Source: JBFMFH01 sp040752275
Lineage (GTDB): Bacteria; Acidobacteriota; Vicinamibacteria; Vicinamibacterales; JAKQTR01
Assembly: GCA_040752275.1 (NCBI GenBank)
Contig: JBFMFH010000057.1
Span: 9,869-73,868, forward strand
Length of the DNA: 64,000 nucleotides
Direction: 5' to 3'
Positions 38,188 through 46,010 of the stretch are shown here, piece after piece. A program made the position numbers and the translations under genes. Below the pieces are notes generated by a model, which worked only from the letters and a program-made list of their open reading frames with translations, was not told the origin of the DNA and searched no databases. Numbering within the stretch: position 1 is the first letter of the stretch; each line of letters opens with the position of its first letter.

Positions 38188-38733
38188 TCAGTACTGCAGC
38201 ACGCTGAAGACCCGGTGCCGCTGGAGCTTCTGCCGGCCCTTGAGGAAGTCGAGTTCGATGAGGAAGGCAAGGGCCCTCAGATCGCCGTGAAGCTGGGTGA
38301 CGAGGCTGGCCGCCGCCTCTGCCGTGCCCCCGGTCGCCAGCACGTCGTCGACGACGAGCACCCGTTGGCCGGCGGTGATGGCATCCTGGTGGATCTCGAT
38401 GGCATCGGTTCCATACTCGAGCTGGAAGGACTGGCGGATGGCCGCCGCCGGCAGTTTGCCCGGCTTGCGAATCGGACAGAATCCGGCGCCCAGTCTGTCG
38501 GCCACTGCCCCGCCCAGGATGAATCCACGGCTCTCGATGCCCACGACCACATCGATGCCCTCGCCGTCAAAGGGCCGCGCCAGCTGCTCGATGGCCGAGG
38601 CGAAGCCCTCCGGGTCGCGCAGGAGCGTGGTAATGTCGTAGAAGAGGATGCCCGCCTTGGGAAAGTCCGGGACGTGTCTGATCCGGTTCTTCAGGAACTC
38701 GGGCGTGTGCCGGGCGGCTGTGTGCTGAGTCAT
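38188..38733 (-). CDS. apt: Adenine phosphoribosyltransferase
   Basis: This salvages adenine to AMP with PRPP. The 181-residue protein has the N-terminal hood 'IRHVPDFPKAGILFYDITTLL' and the PRPP loop 'VLVVDDVLATGGTAEAA'. The length is typical. It lies 9 nt after the acylphosphatase gene and 55 nt before the OmpA-like gene. Confidence 0.96.
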   Translation of the reverse strand: MTQHTAARHTPEFLKNRIRHVPDFPKAGILFYDITTLLRDPEGFASAIEQLARPFDGEGIDVVVGIESRGFILGGAVADRLGAGFCPIRKPGKLPAAAIRQSFQLEYGTDAIEIHQDAITAGQRVLVVDDVLATGGTAEAAASLVTQLHGDLRALAFLIELDFLKGRQKLQRHRVFSVLQY

Positions 38734-38742
38734 GGACGGTGT

Positions 38743-39018
38743 TCACCCTCTGATGGAAAAGTCGACGAACCGGCCGGTCGGCGGCCCGACCTCCCTGTCG
38801 ACGCGATCGACCCACCCGCCGCGCGGCCCTTGCGAGAGCGCCCACTCGAATCGATCGAGCGCCTCGCGCTCGCCTTCGGCGACCGCCTCGACGCTGCCGT
38901 CGGGCATGTTCCTGACGCAACCGGTCACGCCCTCGCGCCTCGCCGCATCCCAGGCGAAGAGTCGGAAGCCGACGCCCTGTACGCGCCCCGTGATGCGAAA
39001 GGTCCGTGCTTCGCGCAT
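38743..39018 (-). CDS. acyP: Acylphosphatase
   Basis: This hydrolyses acyl phosphates. The 91-residue protein has the phosphate-binding loop 'GRVQGVGFR' with catalytic Arg and the Asn of 'VRNMPDGSV'. The ATG at 39018 gives the standard 90-residue length; a longer frame to 39045 has no support. It shares its fold with the N-terminal domain of HypF at 61563. Confidence 0.94.
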   Translation of the reverse strand: MREARTFRITGRVQGVGFRLFAWDAARREGVTGCVRNMPDGSVEAVAEGEREALDRFEWALSQGPRGGWVDRVDREVGPPTGRFVDFSIRG

Positions 39019-39063
39019 ACATACATCCCCGCCGACGCGACCCACGCCAGTGACAACCTGCGG

Positions 39064-39069
39064 ATTATA
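39064..39069 (-). promoter_or_regulatory. -10 box of the acyP-apt unit
   Basis: TATAAT on the minus strand lies 45 nt upstream of acyP. It lies back to back with the promoter of the divergent fused flavoprotein gene. Confidence 0.55.
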
Positions 39070-39085
39070 GCGGAGCCGGCCGCCA

Positions 39086-39115
39086 TTGACGCGTGTTCCT
39101 CTCCCGCACTAGCGT
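39086..39115 (+). promoter_or_regulatory. Promoter of the fused flavo-iron-sulfur gene
   Basis: -35 TTGACG (39086-39091), 18-nt spacer and -10 TAGCGT (39110-39115). The start codon follows after 9 nt, so the leader would be only 2-3 nt long. Confidence 0.55.
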
Positions 39116-39124
39116 GGATGGGAT

Positions 39125-42100
39125 ATGCACCAGCCCCAGGCGCCCGTCCAGGCCCTTACACTCGGCATCCCCGGGTTCTCGTTTGCCGACCTGTTCGACC
39201 CCGTCAGGCTCAAGGATCTCCATGACGAGTTCGGCCGGCACGTGGAGGCGGCAGATGCGGACCTCTGGCGACGGTGGTCCGCCTTCTGCCGCGAACCCGC
39301 GGCTGGTCGGCCCGCGCCGGAACTGTCCTTGCTCTACGTGCGAATGGCCGCGCACCTCAGCCGGTTCGTGGCCAGGCTGTTCGGGGCCGAAGCCGAGGTC
39401 GAGTCGATGGCCGCGGCGACCCGCGCGACCGATGAGGTGTTCCGCTTCAAGGTCGAGTTCGTGCGGCGGCGCGTCCTCCCGCTGGCAAGAGGCGGGACAG
39501 CGATGTCATCGGGTCCGGACGACGAGGCAATCGTGCGTGGCCTCATCGGCGGGCAGTACTCCGGTGACACCGAGATGGCACTGGCACGAGCCGGGTGTCT
39601 GTTGCTTGATTGGGAGGCCCAGGCCATCCAGAACGGCGATGACGCCGAGAGAACCGACGTCGCGACAAGGATCGAGGCACTCAAGCGCTGGTGTGCGGCC
39701 CGCCTGCAAGACCCCGAGTACCGGTCCTGGGTGGTGTTCCGCTTCCCTTCGAGTGTCGACTTCTTCGATCTGGTCCCGGCCGAACACCCGGACCCCGGGT
39801 TGCCGACGGCCCTGGCCGGGCCCTCATCGCAGCTGCGGCGGCGCGACGGGTTCACGCTGACGGATCCGCGCATGACCGTTCGCGAAGTCCTCAGCGAGAT
39901 CCACTACTGCGTGCTCTGCCACGAGCGTGACAAGGACTCGTGCGCCAAGGGACTCGCGGACAGAGCTGGACGGACGCAGGTGAACCCGCTCGGTATCCGG
40001 CTCGAGGGATGCCCCCTCGACGAGAAGATCTCCGAGATGCACATGCTGCGCAAGCACGGGGACGCCATCGGCGCCCTGTCACTCGTGGCCGTTGACAATC
40101 CGTTGTGCGCCGGCACCGGCCACCGCATCTGCAACGACTGCATGAAGGCCTGCATCTACCAGAAGCAGGATCCGGTGAACATCCCGCAGGTCGAGACGGG
40201 GGTCCTCACTGACGTGCTCCGCCTGCCTTGGGGCGTCGAGATCTACGGGTTGCTGACCCGCTGGAACCCGCTGAACGTCCGTCGGCCGTACCCGCTGCCG
40301 CCCAACGGCCGAAAGGTGCTGGTGGTCGGGCTGGGGCCCGCCGGCTACACGCTCGCCCACCACCTGGTCAACGAGGGGTTCTGCGTGGTCGGCATCGACG
40401 GGCTGAAAATCGAACCGCTTCCCGAGGCATGGACAGGGACCGACGCCGCCCTCCCGCGACCCGTGCGCGATTGGAGCACGCTCTACAGCCCGCTGGACGA
40501 ACGGCCGCTCGAGGGGTTTGGTGGCGTGTCCGAGTACGGCATCACGGTCCGCTGGGACAAGAACTTCCTGACCCTGCTCCACCTGCTTCTCGCGCGACGC
40601 CGCACGCTCCGCATGTACGGCGGTATCCGGTTCGGTGGCACCTTCTCGATGGACGATGCGTGGAACGCCGGCTTCGACCACATCGCGATTGCGGCGGGGG
40701 CCGGCCGGCCGACCATCGTCGACATGAAGAACACGCTGCTGCGGGGCATCCGTCAGGCCAGCGACTTCCTCATGGCCCTCCAGCTCACCGGCGCCTTCAA
40801 GCGGGAGGCACTTGCGAACCTCCAGGTGCGCATGCCCGCCATCGTCATCGGCGGAGGGCTGACGGCCATCGATACCGCGACGGAGGTCATGGCGTTCTAC
40901 CCGCAGCAGGTCGAGAAGATCCTTCAACGCTACGAGAGACTGGCCGCCACACTGGGCGAGGATCGCCTCAGGGCCGGATTCGACGATGAGGAGCGGGAGG
41001 TGCTCGACGAGTTCCTCCGACACGGGCGCGAGGTGCGCACCGAGCGCGCGCGCGCCGCCGCCGAGGGAGACGCGCCGAACCTCATCGCGCTTGTGCGGAG
41101 GTGGGGAGGGGTGTCGCTCGTCTACCGAAAAGGCATGCTCGACTCACCCGCGTACCGGCTCAATCACGAGGAGATCGTGAAGTCGCTCGAAGAGGGGATT
41201 CGCTTCGTCGAGCGGATGAACCCCGAGGAGGCGGTTCCCGACGAACGCGGACACGTCTCGGCCATCCGGTTCCGCGAGCAGATCAACGACGGGGGGCGAT
41301 GGCGCGACGGCGAACAGGTCGTGACGCTTCCCGCCCGCTCGGTCTTCGTCGCAGCAGGTACGACGCCGAATGTCACCTACGAGCGCGAGTATCCCGGGAC
41401 CTTCGTCCTGGACGAGAGGCGGCGCTTCTTCAAGCCGCACGTCGCCCGCGCCCGAGATGACGGATCGTTCGGGCTGGAAGCGGCGGCCGACGGCTTCTTC
41501 ACGTCGTACCAGCGCGACGGTCGGTTCATCACCTACTACGGCGACAACCATCCGAAGTACGCCGGCAACGTCGTCAAGGCCATGGCATCGGCCCGGGACG
41601 GGTACCCGGAAATCGTCAGGCTCTTTGCGGGCCGTCCCCTGCCGTCAACCGCCAAGGAGCGCGCGGCCGAGTGGACCCGGCTGGCCAGGTCCCTCGACCA
41701 CGAGTTCCTGGCGCGTGTCGAGCGCGTCGACCGCCTCACGCCCACGATCGTCGAGGTGATCGTGCGGGCTCCCGCCGCGGCCAGGCACTTCGAGCCCGGT
41801 CAGTTCTACCGGCTCCAGAACTTCGAGACGCTGTCACCTCTCCTCGGCACGGGCCCGGACGGGCCGCGCATGTTGATGGAAGGTCTTGCGCTGACCGGCG
41901 CGTGGGTCGACAGGGAGCAGGGGTTGCTTTCGATGATCGCCCTCGAAATGGGCGTCTCGAGCCGCTTGTGCGCCTACTTGAGGCCGGGCGATCCGGTCGT
42001 CGTCATGGGGCCGACCGGGGCCCCGACGGAAATCCCGGCGGGCGAGCACGTACTGCTCGCCGGTGGAGGCCTCGGCAACGCCGTCCTGTTCTCCATCGCG

Positions 42101-42691
42101 AAGGCCCTTCAGGCGAAGCGCAACAAGGTCTTGTACTTCGCCGGCTACAAGAAGGGCGAGGATCTCTTCAAGCGGGAGCAGATCGAGGTGGCCACCGACC
42201 AAGTGATCTGGACGACGGACGCCGGGGCCGCCATCGAGCCGAGCCGCCCGCAGGACTGCCACTACCGCGGCAATATCGTCCAGGCCATGGTCGCCTACGC
42301 GAAGGGCGAACTCGGAGAGCCGCTGGTACCCCTCGAGACGATCGATCGCTTCATCGTCATCGGCTCGGACCGCATGATGGCGGCGGTCAAGGCCGCCCGG
42401 CTGACCGTACTCGATCCCTACCTGAAGGAGGACCACGTGGCCATCGCCAGCATCAACTCGCCCATGCAGTGCATGATGAAGGAAGTCTGCGCCCAATGCC
42501 TGCAGCGGCACGTCGATCCGATGACCGGGCAGGAAACCATCATCTTCACGTGCTTCAATCAGGACCAGCACATGGATCGAGTGGACTTCCCGACCTTGTC
42601 GGCGCGCCTGCGCCAGAACACGGTCAAGGAGAAATTGTCGGCGCTGTGGCTCGACAAGCTGCTCTCGGAGCGGCCGCTGGAGCACATCTAG
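39125..42691 (+). CDS. NfnB-NfnA-like fused flavo-iron-sulfur oxidoreductase
   Basis: This 1188-residue protein has three parts. Residues 1-255 are mainly helical and match no family I recognise. Residues 256-845 resemble NfnB/GltD: eight cysteines (262, 265, 273, 296, 328, 336, 339, 343) in place to hold two [4Fe-4S] clusters, an FAD dinucleotide fold 'VVGLGPAGYTLAHHL' (401-415), a second nucleotide site 'IGGGLTAIDTATEV' (575-588) and 'AAGTTPNV'. Residues 855-1188 resemble NfnA/PyrK: an FNR-type FAD site 'FEPGQFYRLQNF', an NAD site 'LLAGGGLGNAVLFSIAKAL' and a C-terminal [2Fe-2S] set C1116-x5-C1122-x2-C1125-x17-C1143. NfnAB is a bifurcating NADH-ferredoxin:NADP transhydrogenase; SudAB or another use is possible. 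The fused order is B then A. It is a single-gene unit with its own promoter and terminator. Confidence 0.8.
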   Translation: MHQPQAPVQALTLGIPGFSFADLFDPVRLKDLHDEFGRHVEAADADLWRRWSAFCREPAAGRPAPELSLLYVRMAAHLSRFVARLFGAEAEVESMAAATRATDEVFRFKVEFVRRRVLPLARGGTAMSSGPDDEAIVRGLIGGQYSGDTEMALARAGCLLLDWEAQAIQNGDDAERTDVATRIEALKRWCAARLQDPEYRSWVVFRFPSSVDFFDLVPAEHPDPGLPTALAGPSSQLRRRDGFTLTDPRMTVREVLSEIHYCVLCHERDKDSCAKGLADRAGRTQVNPLGIRLEGCPLDEKISEMHMLRKHGDAIGALSLVAVDNPLCAGTGHRICNDCMKACIYQKQDPVNIPQVETGVLTDVLRLPWGVEIYGLLTRWNPLNVRRPYPLPPNGRKVLVVGLGPAGYTLAHHLVNEGFCVVGIDGLKIEPLPEAWTGTDAALPRPVRDWSTLYSPLDERPLEGFGGVSEYGITVRWDKNFLTLLHLLLARRRTLRMYGGIRFGGTFSMDDAWNAGFDHIAIAAGAGRPTIVDMKNTLLRGIRQASDFLMALQLTGAFKREALANLQVRMPAIVIGGGLTAIDTATEVMAFYPQQVEKILQRYERLAATLGEDRLRAGFDDEEREVLDEFLRHGREVRTERARAAAEGDAPNLIALVRRWGGVSLVYRKGMLDSPAYRLNHEEIVKSLEEGIRFVERMNPEEAVPDERGHVSAIRFREQINDGGRWRDGEQVVTLPARSVFVAAGTTPNVTYEREYPGTFVLDERRRFFKPHVARARDDGSFGLEAAADGFFTSYQRDGRFITYYGDNHPKYAGNVVKAMASARDGYPEIVRLFAGRPLPSTAKERAAEWTRLARSLDHEFLARVERVDRLTPTIVEVIVRAPAAARHFEPGQFYRLQNFETLSPLLGTGPDGPRMLMEGLALTGAWVDREQGLLSMIALEMGVSSRLCAYLRPGDPVVVMGPTGAPTEIPAGEHVLLAGGGLGNAVLFSIAKALQAKRNKVLYFAGYKKGEDLFKREQIEVATDQVIWTTDAGAAIEPSRPQDCHYRGNIVQAMVAYAKGELGEPLVPLETIDRFIVIGSDRMMAAVKAARLTVLDPYLKEDHVAIASINSPMQCMMKEVCAQCLQRHVDPMTGQETIIFTCFNQDQHMDRVDFPTLSARLRQNTVKEKLSALWLDKLLSERPLEHI

Positions 42692-42694
42692 ACC

Positions 42695-42736
42695 GGGATT
42701 CGGGATTCGGGATTCGGGATTCTGGATTTGAGATTC
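42695..42736. repeat. GGGATTC heptamer tandem repeat
   Basis: Four exact tandem copies of GGGATTC (42695-42722) are followed by two degenerate copies. They start right after the stop of the fused oxidoreductase. Confidence 0.9.
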
Positions 42737-42746
42737 GACAGAAACG

Positions 42747-42770
42747 GGGCGGCCGGAACACCGGCCGCCC
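42747..42770 (+). terminator. Terminator of the fused oxidoreductase gene
   Basis: GGGCGGCCGG / CCGGCCGCCC is a 10-bp perfect stem with loop AACA, followed by TCGTCCTTCT on the plus strand. Confidence 0.75.
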
Positions 42771-42780
42771 TCGTCCTTCT

Positions 42781-42856
42781 GACGCCTGACGCCTGACGCC
42801 TGACGCCTGTCGCCTGGCCCCTTCCCTGTCGCCCGTCGCCTGTCGCCTGTCGCCTG
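42781..42856. repeat. GACGCCT/GTCGCCT heptamer repeat array
   Basis: Four exact copies of GACGCCT are followed by GTCGCCT and degenerate copies. They run up to the TAG stop of the BNR gene (42857-42859). The same word family recurs at 58695-58764. Confidence 0.9.
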
Positions 42857-45800
42857 CTACTTGACCGCTCCCAACTTCCTCTTCAGCAACTCCTTGTTGA
42901 GCGCGGCGAGGTCCGTCTTTACGAGGGCGTCCAGCGTCGCCAGCTGTTCGTCCAGCCGGCCCGACAGTGCCTTGAACACGACGCGGGACTGCTCGGTCGG
43001 CCTCCCATCGCCCGCCTCCACTACGCCCTGCAGGGCCGCGAGCTTGTTGTTGACCCTGATCGGGAAGTTGAGCGGGTCCTGGTTGCTTTGATTGCGGTAC
43101 TGATAGATCTCGCCTTCGATCGCCGTGAGCTTCTCGATCAGGGCATCGGCCGCCACGACCGGCTTCGACGGCTTCTTTCCCTTCTCCTTCTCTCGCATCG
43201 TGCCTGCCCGCTCCGCGAGCTGCTTCTTCATCTCGCGAAGGCGGATGACCGTGTCGTTCGCCTGGCTGACGCGATCCCGAATCTGAGAGGCCAGCTCGAA
43301 CTGGGCCTGCAAGTCGGCGTCGGTGACGCCCGGCACCGCCACATTGCGCGTGATGGTGAACTTTGTCTTCGCCTGCCCTGCGGCCGTCAGCCTGACCTGA
43401 TAGGTTCCCGGCGGCACGAGGGGGCCACGCGTGCTGGCGGCCCAGAGGATCATGCCGGGGAACTCCGTCGCGCCCGCGGCCCGCATGTCCCAGGTGAACC
43501 GGTTCATCCCCGCCCTCGTGGCCACCTGCGGTGGACGCCCCCTGAAGAACTCCTCCTCCGGCGGCGCGTCGGCTGGCTTCTGCCCCGCCTTGGCTTCGCC
43601 CGCAAACGACGTCAGCACCCGTCCGTTGGCGTCGAGGATTTCGATTGCCACCCGGTCCGCCGCGGACTTCAGGTAGTAGTCGATGGTGACATTGCGGCTG
43701 ACGCCCCGCACCGCGTCAGCGGGATCGAACAGGTGAACATCGGCATCGGCCAAGCCAGGCTTCAGCTGGCGCAGCACGGCCACGTTGTCGAGGATGTAGA
43801 ACGACCGCCCGTGCGTGCCGATCACCACGTCGTTCTCGGTGGAGACAATGCCGTGCACCGGCGTGTCGGGCAGATCGAGACGCAGCGACTGCCAGTTCGC
43901 CCCATCGTCGAAGGAGGCGTAGAACCCATGTTCCGTGCCCAGATACAGGAGGCCCGCCCGCTTCACGTCCTCGCGGATCGCCCGGGCAAAGTCGTTCAGA
44001 GGAAGGCCGCGCACGATGCGAGTCCACGTCCTCCCGAAGTCGGTCGTGCGGTACACGTGCGGACCGCGATCGCCCCGCTGGTATCGATTGGCCGCCACAT
44101 ACGCCGTCCCTGCCTTGTGGGGAGACGCCTCGATCACGCTGATCCGCGCGAAGTCGGGAAGATCCGCCGGCGTCACGTTCTCCCAGGTTCTTCCCCCGTC
44201 TCGCGTCACGTGAATGAGCCCGTCGTCCGAGCCGGTCCAGATCGTGTGGCTGTCGTGCCGCGACGGAGCAATCGTGAAGATGGTGGCGTAGGTCTCCACG
44301 CCGGTCTGGTCGAGCGTAATCGGACCGCCCGAGGGCCCCATCGTCGCCAGGTCGTGACGAGTCAGGTCCGGGCTGATCCGTTCCCAGCTCTGGCCTTCGT
44401 CGGTCGTCCTCCACAGGTGCTGCGACGCCACATACAGCACCCGCGGATCCGTGGCCGAGAACACGATGGGGAACGTCCACTGGAAGCGCTCGGTGATGTC
44501 CGACGACGAGTGCCCCATCGGGTTATCGGGCCAGACATTGACCGCACGCATGTGGCCGGTCTCGCGATCGAAGCGCGTCAGATATCCCCCGTAGCTGCCC
44601 GCATAGAAGATGTCTGGATTCCGCGGATCGGGGGCGATGTAGCCGCTCTCGCCGCCGCCAACCGCGTAGAGTGCTCCCTGCCCGGTACTCGACACGCAGG
44701 CCGTACTGTTGTCCTGCTGCGCGCCGCAGACGTGGTACGGCACGTCCGCGGTTACGAACGCGTTGTAGAACTGGGCCGTCGCGAAGTCCTGGTCGGTCCA
44801 CGACTCGCCGCCGTTGACCGACACGTTCGCGCCGCCGTCGTTCGAGTTGATCATCCGCTTCGGATCGTCCGGCGCGATCCACAGATCGTGGTTGTCTCCG
44901 TGGGGGACGCGGATCGCCGCGTAGGTCTTGCCGGCGTCGGTCGAGCGGTAGAACCCCGTGTTCAGGACGTACACGGTGTCACGGACCTTCGGGTCGGCGT
45001 AGATCCGCGTGTAGTAGAACGCCCGCTGCCGCAGCCGGCGCTCGTCGTTCACCTGTGTCCACGTTGCCCCGGCGTCATTCGAGAGGAAGACGCCGCCCTT
45101 CTCGTTCTCCACGATCGCGTAGACACGGTTCGCGTCGGCGGGCGACACGGCCACGCCGACCTTGCCCCAGATGCCGGCCGGGAGCCCGGGGTTCTTCGTG
45201 AGTTCGCTCCAGCTGTCACCGCCGTCCGTCGACGTGAACAGACCACTGCCCGGTCCGCCGCTCGACAGCGAGTGCGGCGTCCGGAAGACCTCCCAGAGGG
45301 CCGCGTAGAGGGTCTGGGGGTTCCCCGGGTGCATCGACAGGTCGACTGCGCCCGTCTTGTCGTCGCGGAACAGGATACGCTGCCACGTCTTCCCGCCGTC
45401 CTTCGACCGGAACACGCCGCGCTCAGGGCTGGCTGCGTACGGGTGGCCGAGCACGGCCGCATACACGAGGTCGGGATTGGACGGATGCACGCGGAGGCGG
45501 GCGATGGCCATCGAGTCTCTCAGACCGCTGTGCGACCAGGTCTTCCCGCCGTCGGTCGACTTGTAGACCCCGTCGCCTTGGATGATGTTGCCGCGCAGCT
45601 GGGTTTCTCCCGTGCCGGCGTACACCACGTCAGGGTTCGATGGGGCCACCACGACGGCCCCGACCGACGATGACGTGAAGTGGCGATCGGAGACCGCGCG
45701 CCAGGTGGTCCCGCCGTCGGTCGTCTTCCACAGGCCGCCGCCAGTCGCCCCGAAGTAGTACTCGAGTGGCCGGCTCTGACTCCCGGCGACCGCCGTCGAC

Positions 45801-45961
45801 CGGCCGCCTCGGGCCGGGCCGATGCTGCGCCAGCGCAATCCTCCGAAGAGGCTGTCGGGGTACGCGGAGCTCTGCTGCGCGGAAGGCGTCCACGTCTGCC
45901 ACACCGCAGTCGCGGCCACGATGACCGCCACCCCTGCCGCTCGCAACCAGGTTCGTCGCAT
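42857..45961 (-). CDS. Secreted sortilin/BNR-repeat protein
   Basis: This 1034-residue exported protein has a signal peptide (about 1-28, 'TWTPSAQ'). Many Asp-box/BNR repeats follow, such as 'KTTDGGTTWRAV', 'KSTDGGKTWSHS', 'RSKDGGKTWQRI', 'TSTDGGDSWSEL' and 'RTTDFGRTWTRI'. They build one or two large propellers (about 35-700) of the VPS10/sortilin type often called 'glycosyl hydrolase BNR'. A C-terminal beta and coiled-coil part (about 720-1034) includes 'EILDANGRVLTSFAG' and long helices. No sialidase Arg triad can be assigned, so hydrolase activity is not supported. ATG 45961 has an AGAGGAG site. It lies 49 nt after the peptidase gene and is probably co-transcribed. Confidence 0.85.
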   Translation of the reverse strand: MRRTWLRAAGVAVIVAATAVWQTWTPSAQQSSAYPDSLFGGLRWRSIGPARGGRSTAVAGSQSRPLEYYFGATGGGLWKTTDGGTTWRAVSDRHFTSSSVGAVVVAPSNPDVVYAGTGETQLRGNIIQGDGVYKSTDGGKTWSHSGLRDSMAIARLRVHPSNPDLVYAAVLGHPYAASPERGVFRSKDGGKTWQRILFRDDKTGAVDLSMHPGNPQTLYAALWEVFRTPHSLSSGGPGSGLFTSTDGGDSWSELTKNPGLPAGIWGKVGVAVSPADANRVYAIVENEKGGVFLSNDAGATWTQVNDERRLRQRAFYYTRIYADPKVRDTVYVLNTGFYRSTDAGKTYAAIRVPHGDNHDLWIAPDDPKRMINSNDGGANVSVNGGESWTDQDFATAQFYNAFVTADVPYHVCGAQQDNSTACVSSTGQGALYAVGGGESGYIAPDPRNPDIFYAGSYGGYLTRFDRETGHMRAVNVWPDNPMGHSSSDITERFQWTFPIVFSATDPRVLYVASQHLWRTTDEGQSWERISPDLTRHDLATMGPSGGPITLDQTGVETYATIFTIAPSRHDSHTIWTGSDDGLIHVTRDGGRTWENVTPADLPDFARISVIEASPHKAGTAYVAANRYQRGDRGPHVYRTTDFGRTWTRIVRGLPLNDFARAIREDVKRAGLLYLGTEHGFYASFDDGANWQSLRLDLPDTPVHGIVSTENDVVIGTHGRSFYILDNVAVLRQLKPGLADADVHLFDPADAVRGVSRNVTIDYYLKSAADRVAIEILDANGRVLTSFAGEAKAGQKPADAPPEEEFFRGRPPQVATRAGMNRFTWDMRAAGATEFPGMILWAASTRGPLVPPGTYQVRLTAAGQAKTKFTITRNVAVPGVTDADLQAQFELASQIRDRVSQANDTVIRLREMKKQLAERAGTMREKEKGKKPSKPVVAADALIEKLTAIEGEIYQYRNQSNQDPLNFPIRVNNKLAALQGVVEAGDGRPTEQSRVVFKALSGRLDEQLATLDALVKTDLAALNKELLKRKLGAVK

Positions 45962-46010
45962 CTGATGGGTCTCCTCTGAAGGCGCTGTGACCCCTGTCAC
46001 CGTATGCCGG

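Noticed and set aside
42695..42856. CRISPR-like array
   Set aside because: The units are 7 nt, directly tandem, without spacers of constant length, and no cas genes are present.
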